Assembly (NCBI GenBank): GCA_029882515.1
Contig: JAOUKN010000004.1
Location: forward strand, 1 to 44,746
Direction of reading: 5' to 3'
DNA length: 44,746 nucleotides
From: Candidatus Bathyarchaeota archaeon
GTDB lineage: Archaea > Thermoproteota > Bathyarchaeia > Bathyarchaeales > Bathyarchaeaceae
In this document: positions 16,339 through 24,751 of the stretch, one piece after another
How positions within the stretch are numbered: position 1 is the stretch's first letter
How the letters are laid out: the number at the start of each line of letters is the position of its first letter
Position numbers and translations under genes: made by a program
The notes under the pieces: generated by a model
Database searches by the model: none
What the model was told of the DNA's origin: nothing
What the model saw: only the letters and a program-made list of their open reading frames with translations

Positions 16339-17292
16339 CTAGAATCTGTGAATGTCTTCTAAAAGATATGTTGCATTCCCGATCTTTTGAGAGAGGTCTG
16401 AGTGTAGGTATGCCCCGTAACTGTTATAGTAAGGTGGGCCTTTCCTCGAGAATAAAGTTAGGACTTTGCCACCGTGATTTATCTTAAACCCTTCTTTGCT
16501 AGGTTCGTGTCCCCGAATCACCACCTTAACATCCAATAGTTTCAGTAGGTTATCTGTAATATCTTCACCGAAAAGTTTTCCAGCTCCCCTTGGAGATGGA
16601 TAGGTTCCTGTAACACCGTCTATTGGATCACTCCAAAGAATTTCTTCAAGATGCGATGCATGTGGATGTTTGGTGTGAGCGAAGGCCAAATCCTCGATTT
16701 TGGATGCTTGGCTCGGGGCGCCGCCATGAAGTAAAACAAACTTTCCTTCAACCAATACCACGTTATATAGATGGTTGAAGAGTTCGCGTATCGTCCTATA
16801 AACTTTCGATCCTTTTTCACCAAACTTCTTTCTTAAATGAACTGGCAGATCGTGTGGACAGGCAAGCAGATCGTTAGGGCCTTCGTGATTTCCTTTCATC
16901 AAGATAATATGTTTAGGAAATAGCGCCTTGAGCTTTAGAACGATGTAGTATACCTCAGCGGATTGAACCCCTCGATCTCCATAATCGCCAAGGAAAATCA
17001 TCAAAATTTTTTTTCCAGCATCAGCCTTCGTGATGAAGCTGGTGTTCTCCAAGATATACCTAAGACTTTCTAAGTCTCCATGCAAGTCTCCAATGATTAT
17101 CGCTTCACCTATCGATGGGAGCCTGACAAGCCTGCCAGTTATTCGAAAGCTTCCAGCTTTGCTTCTCTCATCCACCATCAATTGAACGATATCTGTAACT
17201 AGATGGAGGAACTCCCGAGAGTTGGTTTTTGTCGCTTCATTGATTAAAACAGATAGATCATTAATGCTGGAAGGTAATGTTACCACAACCAC
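16339..17292 (-). CDS. PPP-family serine/threonine protein phosphatase
   Basis: A 317-residue calcineurin-like phosphoesterase of the PPP class. The metal motifs are in order: IIGDLHGDLESL (GDxHG), FLGDYGDRGVQSAEV (GDxVDRG), LMKGNHEGPN (GNHE), FVLLHGGAPS and VVIRGHEPSKEG. These supply the two-metal site that removes phosphate from Ser/Thr. The N-terminal ~60 residues are helical and unassigned. It is 56 bases upstream of the ATP-grasp gene on the same strand and may begin that operon. Confidence 0.88.
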   Translation of the reverse strand: MVVVTLPSSINDLSVLINEATKTNSREFLHLVTDIVQLMVDERSKAGSFRITGRLVRLPSIGEAIIIGDLHGDLESLRYILENTSFITKADAGKKILMIFLGDYGDRGVQSAEVYYIVLKLKALFPKHIILMKGNHEGPNDLLACPHDLPVHLRKKFGEKGSKVYRTIRELFNHLYNVVLVEGKFVLLHGGAPSQASKIEDLAFAHTKHPHASHLEEILWSDPIDGVTGTYPSPRGAGKLFGEDITDNLLKLLDVKVVIRGHEPSKEGFKINHGGKVLTLFSRKGPPYYNSYGAYLHSDLSQKIGNATYLLEDIHRF

Positions 17293-17570
17293 TATCTTGG
17301 AAGTAACATAATTTGCTGTCTCCTTAAAATAGGCTATGTTTAAGCTGGCTTCTCACGGACTCATTTCAGGTGCTGTTTCAGCAAATGATAAGGCACGGCG
17401 CTTTTCACTATTAGTCCTCCTACCTTGTTTTTGCCTCGGCATCACTGACGAAGGCTCTAGATTCCTAACCCAGTGGTAGTTCTTTCTAACAATTCAGCTC
17501 ACAAAACCGAAAAACACAAAAAAGAGCCACATAACTGTTATCTCTCTTTCAGGAACAGAGGACGGAGATC

Positions 17571-18614
17571 ATGGCCGGAATCGCGCCTATTCGAGGACTG
17601 AAATTTGAACAGAATGTAACGCGAGTTGTTCAAGCTGATAAATGTTTGGGTTGTTCTGCTTGCGTCGCCGTATGTCCAGTTGGCTGTCTAGAGTTTGTTG
17701 AAAGGAAACCAGAACTGGTTGAAAAGTGTGCAAGTTGTGGCATCTGCTTGATTGTGTGCCCCCAATATGAATACGCTTTTCCTGCCTTGGAAGAATCTGT
17801 TTTTGGAAGACAAAGGAGACCTCAAGAGGAATTTGGTATCTATCGACGGATGGCCATCGCAAAAGCTAATGATGAGAATATTCTTCACGTTTGCCAAGAT
17901 GGAGGAGTGGTCACAGCTTTACTTACCTATGCCTTGGAAACTGGAAGAATTGATGGGGCCGCGGTGTCGGGAATAAGTGAAGACAAACTGTGTTATCCGG
18001 TTCCAAGGCTGGTGCTGACTCCACAAGAGGTTTTGGAGTGCGCTGGAACAAGGTACATTTTCTCACCTAATCTCTTCGCTTTCCAAAAGGGATTCACCGA
18101 GAACAAAAAGAACATTGCCTTTGTAGGAACTCCATGTCAAATTCACGCTTTACGAAAAATCGAGATGAACCTCTTACGATACTTTAACCAATTGCAACTG
18201 GCCGTAGGATTACTTTGTACTGAAAGCTTCACCTACGAAGGATTGATGAAACAGCTCATCCAAGGGAAACTTGGATTAGACTTGCATGAGGTTAAGAAGA
18301 TAAACATCAAAGGAAAGATTTTGGTCACTACGAAATCTGGCGAAGAAAAAGCCATTCCTTTGAAAGAGGCAAAACAGTACACTCATCCCAGATGCAATTT
18401 GTGTACAGATTTCTCGGCCGAACTAGCTGACATTTCCGTTGGAGGCTTGGGACTAGACGGCTGGACTTTCACAATTCTCCGTACCAGAAGAGGCGAGGAA
18501 CTGTTTGAAGAAGCAAGAAAAGCAAATGTGATAAAAACAAAATCCATTGAAAAGGGAGAAAAAGCTTTAGACTTGTTAAAACGTCTTTCACTGAAGAAAA
18601 GAAAAAGACACTAA
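17571..18614 (+). CDS. F420-dependent oxidoreductase beta subunit, FrhB/FdhB family
   Basis: A 347-residue protein with two [4Fe-4S] ferredoxin motifs at the N-terminus (C25-28-31-35 and C53-56-59-63), then the FrhB N-domain (NILHVCQDGGVVTALLTYAL, CAGTRYIFSPN) and C-domain (VGTPCQIHALRKI, HPRCNLCTDFSAELADISVG). FrhB-type subunits bind FAD and F420 and pass electrons between F420 and iron-sulfur clusters. No hydrogenase, formate dehydrogenase or Fpo partner is adjacent, so it probably works with a distant partner. The ATG follows GGACGGAG. FdhD upstream hints at a formate dehydrogenase link, but this is inference. Confidence 0.87.
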   Translation: MAGIAPIRGLKFEQNVTRVVQADKCLGCSACVAVCPVGCLEFVERKPELVEKCASCGICLIVCPQYEYAFPALEESVFGRQRRPQEEFGIYRRMAIAKANDENILHVCQDGGVVTALLTYALETGRIDGAAVSGISEDKLCYPVPRLVLTPQEVLECAGTRYIFSPNLFAFQKGFTENKKNIAFVGTPCQIHALRKIEMNLLRYFNQLQLAVGLLCTESFTYEGLMKQLIQGKLGLDLHEVKKINIKGKILVTTKSGEEKAIPLKEAKQYTHPRCNLCTDFSAELADISVGGLGLDGWTFTILRTRRGEELFEEARKANVIKTKSIEKGEKALDLLKRLSLKKRKRH

Positions 18615-18636
18615 TCATCCTTACGAGCTTTATCAA

Positions 18637-19905
18637 CTATTTCTCAAATTCAAATCTCTTTAAGATTATATTAATTGGTTTACCTGTTAATTCCTGAGCA
18701 TCTTCTTCTAACTCGTGTTTTAGGGATTCAATTTTTTCTCGAGTCTTTCTATATGCATTATTTAGAATGGTCAATCTGGAATTCACAAGGTTTTTCCTCT
18801 TTTTCAGCGTCTTCAAGTCGACTCGAATCTGCTCTGATTCTTTTCTATACGTTGATACGGTTTTAGAGGTTAGTAGATGTTGCCTTCTCAAGAAGGTCGT
18901 TTTGCAGTTCTTATGAAAAGAATCTAACGTGTCCCTATGAAGAATACTTTCCATTTGCTCTTGAGCTTTCCTTAGACGACTGCTTTTCAACTTCATCTTT
19001 TTTTCGTTTATCGCGTCTTCCATTCTTTGGAGAATGTTCTTCAGTAGGGGGTATTTTTCTTCCTCAGTTGCAAAGGCTACAAACGGTTTCTTCAAATATT
19101 CATTTAGCTTATTCGCCTCATTTGAAGACAGGGTGTACTTGGAACTTCTAGTAAGTCTTTGGAATTTTAGAAATGGCTTTTGAAGATGGCGTACATTGCG
19201 CTCCATTTGTTTTTTTAGTTCTTCGATTTCCTCGTTCACCTTAGAAAGTTCACTCACTTCACTTTGGTCTTGAAATACGGTTATCTCTTTTTGCTTTTCC
19301 TCTATTTCTTTTTCTAACTCTCTCCTTCTTAATTCCATCATCTTTTTCCGTTTTTCCACTCCATCTAGTTCATCCAACATTCCAACAATTTTATTAATCG
19401 CAGAAAGTGCTTCTTCTACATCTTTTACCTTCGCGTATTCATTAGAGAAAAAACTCTGGAGTTCACCCAGTGAGTCTACGGTTCTTTTCAACGCTACATC
19501 GAATCTTCTGCGGTCAAGTATAAAGTATGGCTCAATATAACGAACCCATTTTGCTCTTTCCTGTCCAATGGCTGAAATCGTCTTTTCTAGGTTTTCATAA
19601 AGTAGTTCTAGATCCTCATAAGAAATCTCGTCTGGAATGCTAGCGCTGTCAAGTATCTCAAGGGTCTTTTGGGTGAGCTTAGAGACTGCTTTTGCTCGGC
19701 GGTAGGTTTTGGGACTACTCTTTGACATTTCCCTCTCGCTATTCCCCAACATTTTTTCACTTATGTCTCTAATTCCGTCGAGCTTACCTTCAACATTGGT
19801 GACCAGTTTTTTTGCTTCACCTTTTAATGGTTGAGTGATGGAAAGAGTCTCTTGTTTCAACCATTCTTCTAGCTCTTCGAGGCGTATTTCGAATGGCTCA
19901 GACAT
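18637..19905 (-). CDS. Long coiled-coil protein, function unknown
   Basis: A 422-residue, strongly charged, helical protein. Coiled coil is densest at about residues 190-245 (MELRRRELEKEIEEKQKEI) and 350-415 (LKTLKKRKNLVNSRLTILNN). The N-terminal part begins MSEPFEIRLEELEEWLKQ. There is no membrane span, ATPase motif or Cys cluster. It is convergent with the FrhB-like gene and its start diverges from the ECF gene. A structural or scaffold role is possible; I do not recognise the family. Confidence 0.7.
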   Translation of the reverse strand: MSEPFEIRLEELEEWLKQETLSITQPLKGEAKKLVTNVEGKLDGIRDISEKMLGNSEREMSKSSPKTYRRAKAVSKLTQKTLEILDSASIPDEISYEDLELLYENLEKTISAIGQERAKWVRYIEPYFILDRRRFDVALKRTVDSLGELQSFFSNEYAKVKDVEEALSAINKIVGMLDELDGVEKRKKMMELRRRELEKEIEEKQKEITVFQDQSEVSELSKVNEEIEELKKQMERNVRHLQKPFLKFQRLTRSSKYTLSSNEANKLNEYLKKPFVAFATEEEKYPLLKNILQRMEDAINEKKMKLKSSRLRKAQEQMESILHRDTLDSFHKNCKTTFLRRQHLLTSKTVSTYRKESEQIRVDLKTLKKRKNLVNSRLTILNNAYRKTREKIESLKHELEEDAQELTGKPINIILKRFEFEK

Positions 19906-20046
19906 GCCTTCACTTCACTGTAAGTTTAGAAGTTGTTGGAATCATTAAAAGTTTTTTCAATAAGAACATCACGCATTTTCGAGTAGTTACTCTTAAATAA
20001 TTAGTATATACACAACTTTAGAAGCACTCTTTGGTGATGCTCCAAA

Positions 20047-20625
20047 ATGGATTCAAAAACGATTTCATTTATCGCAATGATGGGCGCACTTGGAAATGTT
20101 TTATTCCTCATTTCATTCTATTTAGGACCAATAACCCAAGGAGTTGCACTTGATTTATCGCTTATAGCTACTTTTATAGCAGCACTTTATGGAGGCCCTA
20201 TCTTAGGGTCTGTTACAGGACTATTGGTCGGGATTTTCCCGGGAATTTTTTTTGGTCCTTTAGGTAATGGTTCGTGGCTTGGCTTGATAGGATTACCCAT
20301 CGGAAAGTCTTTAACTGGACTCACTGCGGGTTTGCTCTATGAACGTCTTGATGTAAAACATAGACACTGGCAGTCTATTGTCACAGTTCCCTTGGTGATT
20401 ATTTCTTACGTTCCAGAATTCATCTTCACAATCGTCTACTTCGTAAGTCTTCTGCCCTATTTCATAGGAGGAGGAGGCGTCGTCATACTTGGATTCGTGT
20501 TACCAAAAGCATGGGCAGAAATCGTTTTTATGAGCTTTTTGATGGCTGCTTTGATAGGCAACCAAGGCTTCAGAAACTTTGTCACTAACTTCCTTATCCG
20601 CAATAGGATGAGTCAAGATCGCTGA
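20047..20625 (+). CDS. ECF-transporter substrate-specificity (S) component-like membrane protein
   Basis: A 192-residue protein with six hydrophobic helices. The N-terminal part (ISFIAMMGALGNVLFLISFY), the Gly-rich middle (GPILGSVTGLLVGIFPGIFF) and its size match the vitamin-binding S components of energy-coupling-factor transporters. An alanine-motif helix that docks on the T component is plausible at helix 1. No ATPase or T subunit is adjacent, as is usual when a shared ECF module serves several S components. Substrate unknown. It ends 63 bases before mtrH. Confidence 0.65.
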   Translation: MDSKTISFIAMMGALGNVLFLISFYLGPITQGVALDLSLIATFIAALYGGPILGSVTGLLVGIFPGIFFGPLGNGSWLGLIGLPIGKSLTGLTAGLLYERLDVKHRHWQSIVTVPLVIISYVPEFIFTIVYFVSLLPYFIGGGGVVILGFVLPKAWAEIVFMSFLMAALIGNQGFRNFVTNFLIRNRMSQDR

Positions 20626-20688
20626 TCACACCTGCAACAAGCATTAGGAATTTATTGCTCTAGCACGACATTGACTATTGTGAATTAA

Positions 20689-21612
20689 TTGTTTAGATTT
20701 GAACGCACACAGAAGATATTCAGAATTGGAAATGTCAAAGTAGGTGGGCAACCAGGGGAGTTGCCTACAATCCTTATAGGAAACATTTTTTACAAGGGAA
20801 TGCCCGAAGTCACAAACCATAAAAAAGGTAAATTCAATCAAGAAAAGGTGCAAAAGTGGATTACTAGAGCAGAAGAGCTTTCTGAAAAAACGGGGGTCCC
20901 CCATTTTATTGATATTATGGCAATGTATCCAGAAGCTATGAAAAAATACATCGAATTCGTCACAGAACACAGTAACAATGTGGTACTCATCGATGGAGCA
21001 AACTCGGAAACTCGTATTGCTGGTCTAAAAGTCACTGAGGAGTTAGGTTTACAGGAAAGAATTATTTTTAACGCAATTTTTCCTAGAACACCCCAATATG
21101 AGATAGATGCGATTCGTGAGTCAGGCATATCTGCAGCCATTCTTCTGGCACAAAATGAAATGGACTATTCACCAGAGGGCAGAGTCACTATTCTGAAAGG
21201 GTTTGATGAGCAAGTTGGTTTGTTGAAAATTGCAGAGAAGACAAACATTAAGAAAATTCTAGTGGATACCATTGTTTTTGATGTGCCAAGTATTGCCTAT
21301 GCTTCTGAAGCCATCAAAGTTGTCAAGAACGAATTGGGATACCCTGCAGGTTGTTCTCCTGCGAACGCCACGTACGACTGGAAACTGTCTCAAGGTAAGT
21401 TGGTTAAAGAAGGGTTCGCAGCCTCTAACGCGTCAGCACATACATTTGCACAATTTAACGGAGCCGATTTCTTGATTTATGGACCAATAAAGCAAGCAAA
21501 AAATCTGATCCCCGCATGTGCAATAGGAGATGCAATAATAGCATACTATGCCGTGAGGCGACTAGGAATAAAACCTTTAGTCTCAAGTCACCCAATCTAC
21601 AAGATCTTCTAG
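20689..21612 (+). CDS. mtrH: MtrH-family methyltransferase (tetrahydromethanopterin S-methyltransferase subunit H homologue)
   Basis: The translation starts FRFERTQKIFRIGNVKVGGQ, then PGELPTILIGNIFYKG, exactly as in MtrH, so the TTG at 20689 is the start despite a weak ribosome site. Other MtrH-like blocks are VVLIDGANSETRIAGLK, GCSPANATYDWKL and GADFLIYGPIKQAKNLIPAC. Length (307) matches the family. MtrH moves the methyl group between methyl-H4MPT and a corrinoid Co(I). None of MtrA-G is present, so this is a solo MtrH of the kind that pairs with a soluble corrinoid protein; such a protein is encoded at 22268-22927. Confidence 0.9.
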   Translation: MFRFERTQKIFRIGNVKVGGQPGELPTILIGNIFYKGMPEVTNHKKGKFNQEKVQKWITRAEELSEKTGVPHFIDIMAMYPEAMKKYIEFVTEHSNNVVLIDGANSETRIAGLKVTEELGLQERIIFNAIFPRTPQYEIDAIRESGISAAILLAQNEMDYSPEGRVTILKGFDEQVGLLKIAEKTNIKKILVDTIVFDVPSIAYASEAIKVVKNELGYPAGCSPANATYDWKLSQGKLVKEGFAASNASAHTFAQFNGADFLIYGPIKQAKNLIPACAIGDAIIAYYAVRRLGIKPLVSSHPIYKIF

Positions 21613-21707
21613 ATCACCCGAATTAAGAACTGATTGGCCCTTTAGCTTTTTCGTCAATACGAGTTTTTTTGAATAGTAACATTTAAGATAAAAAGGTTGA
21701 CCCACTA

Positions 21708-21723
21708 TTGTTGGGTACAACAA
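21708..21723 (+). promoter_or_regulatory. Inverted repeat overlapping the GNAT start codon
   Basis: TTGTTG and CAACAA are perfect 6-base arms around GGTA, and the last base of the second arm is the A of the ATG at 21723. A TATA-like ATTTAAGATA lies at 21681-21690, so the repeat sits at the transcription start and start codon. It could be an operator or a hairpin in a near-leaderless mRNA. Confidence 0.35.
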
Positions 21724-22226
21724 TGGCGCTGTCATTTATGATTAGGAAATATAAACCCAACGACAGAGAGCAGTGTCGCCGTTTATGGAGAGATCTAACT
21801 GAATGGCACCGTGAGATCTATGACGATCCAACTATCGGTGGAGAGCATCCTGAAGACTACTTTGACAAGCATTTAGTCAAGGTTGGACCTGATCGACTAT
21901 GGGTTGCCGTCCACGATTCACAGGTTGTAGGGCTCGTTGGACTGATTGTTACAGGTGAAGAAGGTGAAATAGAGCCTCTCATAGTAATCAGAGCCTATCG
22001 CCACAAGGGAATAGGAAAACAATTAGTAGAAACGATCATCTCTGAAGCCCGCAACATGGAAATAAGGTACCTCAACGTAAAACCCGTCGCACGAAACATC
22101 CAAGCGATAAATTTCCTGTATCAACAAGGCTTCAAGACCCTCGGACACATTCAACTGTTCCTAGACTTTGCTGACCATACTTGGAAGCCAGGTCCTCGAC
22201 TCTTCGGATGCAAATTCGATTTCTAA
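21723..22226 (+). CDS. GNAT-family N-acetyltransferase
   Basis: About 167 residues with the GNAT fold: an N-terminal IRKYKPNDREQCRRLWRDL, beta strands DRLWVAVHDSQVVGLVGL and EGEIEPLIVI, then the acetyl-CoA loop RAYRHKGIGKQL (Q/RxxGxG/A) and NIQAINFLYQQGF. The substrate is unknown. A TTG at 21708 would add five residues. I prefer the ATG at 21723 because of the TATA spacing. It sits between mtrH and the corrinoid gene but has no evident link with them. Confidence 0.85.
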   Translation: MALSFMIRKYKPNDREQCRRLWRDLTEWHREIYDDPTIGGEHPEDYFDKHLVKVGPDRLWVAVHDSQVVGLVGLIVTGEEGEIEPLIVIRAYRHKGIGKQLVETIISEARNMEIRYLNVKPVARNIQAINFLYQQGFKTLGHIQLFLDFADHTWKPGPRLFGCKFDF

Positions 22227-22267
22227 GATTTATGGTTCAAGCTCAGCTTGGTGGAGCACAGACTGAG

Positions 22268-22927
22268 CTACGCGTTCGCTAATAATTGCTTAACTTTCTT
22301 TACACAGTCCCAAGCGTCCTTGGCATATGCATCGATTCCATATTCATGGCATGTTTGCTTGGAAACTGCTTGACCCCCAATCACTGTTTTAATTGTGCCA
22401 ATCAATTTTCTTTGTTGCAAGATTTCAACTAAATCCTCGAGAAACGGAATGGTTTCCTCTACTGAAATGGAAATGCCGATTATCTGCGCTTTTTCTCTTA
22501 TGGCAGTATCCACAAATACCTCTGGCGAGATGTCTACTCCTACATCGACAACTTGCAGACCCGCAGCACGGAGAGTTGCCGCCACGATATCTTTCCCTAA
22601 GCCTTGAATGTTACCTCTAAGCGATCCAAGTACAATTTTTCCACCAATTCCAGCAGATTCAACTTTTAGATAAGGTTCAAGAATATTGAAAGCCTCTCGC
22701 ATTGCAGTAGCAGAAGAGGCTACGTCCACAATAAAATATTCTTTCTGCTCATATTTTTCATCAACATTTTTCATGGCTTCTCTCATTTTTTCCAAAGCAA
22801 CATTTGCAGAAAAGCCTTCCTGAATTATCTTCTCCGCGATTTCACAAGCTTCCTGAATATTGCCAGAAACAACTGCATCATATAACTTATCTGATATTCC
22901 TTTGCTTGTCAGCATGTTATTTTCCAC
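22268..22927 (-). CDS. MtbC/MttC-type corrinoid-binding protein with an altered cobalt-ligand motif
   Basis: A 219-residue two-domain protein. Residues ~10-90 are the helical cap (VSGNIQEACEIAEKIIQEGF, MREAMKNVDEKYEQKEYF). From residue 96 a Rossmann B12-binding domain follows, with IGISISVEETIPFLEDLV and TVIGGQAVSKQT. The family's DxHxxG motif, whose His binds cobalt from below, reads G-N106-I-Q108-G-L-G111; the His is Gln. The protein starts directly after the mch stop, as the last gene of the fwd-mch run, so its likely role is methyl transfer with MtrH. Without the His it may bind base-on cobamide or have lost methyl transfer. Confidence 0.85.
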   Translation of the reverse strand: MENNMLTSKGISDKLYDAVVSGNIQEACEIAEKIIQEGFSANVALEKMREAMKNVDEKYEQKEYFIVDVASSATAMREAFNILEPYLKVESAGIGGKIVLGSLRGNIQGLGKDIVAATLRAAGLQVVDVGVDISPEVFVDTAIREKAQIIGISISVEETIPFLEDLVEILQQRKLIGTIKTVIGGQAVSKQTCHEYGIDAYAKDAWDCVKKVKQLLANA

Positions 22928-23911
22928 TTAGTGATCGGTGCTCAGATTGCTGAGTCCTGTTGACTGCTTGAACACTTCTACGTTGATTTGCCCTGCTTTG
23001 AAGGTCCTACCGGTTTCGGCGTTGTTTACTACTACAACGGCTGGAGCAAATAGATTGGGATCAATCTTATAGAAGTCATAATCAGCCTTCTTGAATATTT
23101 CATAAAATGGTTTGCCGTAACTCTTGGAGGCAAGAGACGGTGCTTTTTCAACAATTTCGTTCAGCCTCTCGTCGTCCTCATATCGAACGACATAATATGT
23201 TGTTCCTGCATATAGTATCGCATCATTGGTTCGTCCCATGGCTTGAGCAAATTTCGGATGTAAGGATGTAATTGGAGCGTATCCCAACGCATACATTATT
23301 GCCTTAGGATCAAGACCTAATTTCATAAGCTTGTGCACTCCAGTTTCCACAATTCTTCCTGATACCTGAATTGCCCCAGCTAGTGACATGGTAGGCACCA
23401 AGATAATGGATAAATTGTCTGGAGTGACCTTGCTTTGCTCAGAAATGTAAGCTATTACGCTTTCTGGTGGCTCTTTCGAAGTCTCAAGAACAATAACTGC
23501 GACATCTGCATCGTCTTTATACTCAATGCTATCGTAGATCTTCCTGGGCTTCAAGGCTAATGCACGGGCAGGCCCAGAACCGATGGCATTGTAATCTCCA
23601 ACCTTGATTTGCCAACCAGCAAACTGCGATCCTAAAGTTGCAATAGCAGGATTATCAGTGTGCACAAGTATCGAAGGAAATACAAGATCACCAACTTGTG
23701 CATTAGAGATTCGAGTTTCACCATATCCACCCAAACATATTTCTGTGACTAATTCTCCAGCTAGAAAACCTCCTCTCGCCTTGATCCCAGCATCTATTAT
23801 GGTTGTGCCAGACTTCGTCTCGTTAACAAATACGCCATACTTGTCGGCTTTGTTGCATAGTCTTTCCACAAGTTTTGCCGCTGCTTGGTTCACGCTCAAT
23901 TGTTGTGCCAT
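22928..23911 (-). CDS. mch: Methenyl-H4MPT cyclohydrolase
   Basis: Mch interconverts 5-formyl-H4MPT and methenyl-H4MPT. The 327-residue protein carries MSVNQAA-type N-terminus (LSVNQAAAKLVERL), GGFLAGELVTEICLGGYGE, VHTDNPAIATLGSQFAGWQI, the substrate-site IGSGPARALA, TSLHPKFAQAMGRTNDAILY and GKPFYEIFKKADYDFYKIDP. All are family-typical and the length is normal. It starts 15 bases after fwdC and its stop touches the corrinoid gene's start, so the genes form one transcript. Confidence 0.95.
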   Translation of the reverse strand: MAQQLSVNQAAAKLVERLCNKADKYGVFVNETKSGTTIIDAGIKARGGFLAGELVTEICLGGYGETRISNAQVGDLVFPSILVHTDNPAIATLGSQFAGWQIKVGDYNAIGSGPARALALKPRKIYDSIEYKDDADVAVIVLETSKEPPESVIAYISEQSKVTPDNLSIILVPTMSLAGAIQVSGRIVETGVHKLMKLGLDPKAIMYALGYAPITSLHPKFAQAMGRTNDAILYAGTTYYVVRYEDDERLNEIVEKAPSLASKSYGKPFYEIFKKADYDFYKIDPNLFAPAVVVVNNAETGRTFKAGQINVEVFKQSTGLSNLSTDH

Positions 23912-23926
23912 CTATGATTCGCCACG

Positions 23927-24748
23927 TTACAAGTATTCTTCAAACACGCCTAAATTTGGATTCTTCGCCTTAGAAACAAACAATTTTCCGTTGCCGTTTT
24001 CCGCAAGGTCACCAATGAATCTGTAGAAGGGACCTTCGACTTTTTCTCCATCAACCTTTACCGTCGGAGTTATTCTGTCAATAGTAAATGAGGGAAGAAT
24101 TGAAGGAATACACCCAGATATCACGATTTTTCCTTTCAACATTTGGGCTCCAGCCCGTCCTTCGGAATTTCCTTTTACTTGAATTGTTCCGTTTCTCATA
24201 TGGACCCCCACAAATTGCCCAACGTTCCCTCCGATTCTTATGAGCCCCGTCTTCATGTAACACCCAACTTCATTCCCAGCGTTTCCGTGTATGATTATTA
24301 TTCCACCGCCCATTCCTTGAGTGCTTCCTCGGTAGGGTGCACCAATGTAGTCGCCTGCATCTCCCATAATTTCAATTGTTCCATCTTTCATCATGGATCC
24401 TGTCCAAGAGTCAGCATTACCGGTCACTTTGATTATTCCGCCTTTCATCTCTTCCCCTAAGTGCATACCAGCATTGCCATTAACGGTTATTTCACCAGTT
24501 GACATTTTTGAACCAATTCTTCTGACTTTGTTGACATCTCCAGCAATTTTGATTGTTACTTTTTCTAGAGGGTTGGGGGTTTCACGGGTTATTTTGAATA
24601 GGTCAGATAGCGTTCTTTTTCGGTTTCCTTCCCAAACTTGCAGTTTCGCAATTTCCATGGTTGACTTCTCTGCGAATAGACTTGGATTTATGCACTCAGC
24701 TTCTACTGGAACCTTAAACGAATATTTCGGACGTAGAGTGATTAACAT
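23927..24748 (-). CDS. fwdC: Formylmethanofuran dehydrogenase subunit C
   Basis: A 273-residue right-handed beta-helix protein. After ~70 N-terminal residues, repeated G-(x2)-G/A-(x3) steps run along residues 75-215 (ITVNGNAGMHLGEEMKGG, IEIMGDAGDYIGAPYRGS, VQVKG-like IQVKGNSEGRAGAQM). These are shared with the glutamate synthase C-terminal domain. FwdC scaffolds the FwdA/FwdB core of the enzyme that fixes CO2 on methanofuran. It begins 3 bases after fwdA. Confidence 0.93.
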   Translation of the reverse strand: MLITLRPKYSFKVPVEAECINPSLFAEKSTMEIAKLQVWEGNRKRTLSDLFKITRETPNPLEKVTIKIAGDVNKVRRIGSKMSTGEITVNGNAGMHLGEEMKGGIIKVTGNADSWTGSMMKDGTIEIMGDAGDYIGAPYRGSTQGMGGGIIIIHGNAGNEVGCYMKTGLIRIGGNVGQFVGVHMRNGTIQVKGNSEGRAGAQMLKGKIVISGCIPSILPSFTIDRITPTVKVDGEKVEGPFYRFIGDLAENGNGKLFVSKAKNPNLGVFEEYL

Positions 24749-24751
24749 CGT

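Noticed and set aside
17293-17570. Possible tRNA or structured RNA in the gap before the FrhB-like gene
   Set aside because: No acceptor stem, anticodon arm or T-loop pattern could be assembled by eye.
24078-24263. Frames inside the fwdC beta-helix repeats
   Set aside because: They are out-of-frame readings of the repetitive fwdC coding sequence.
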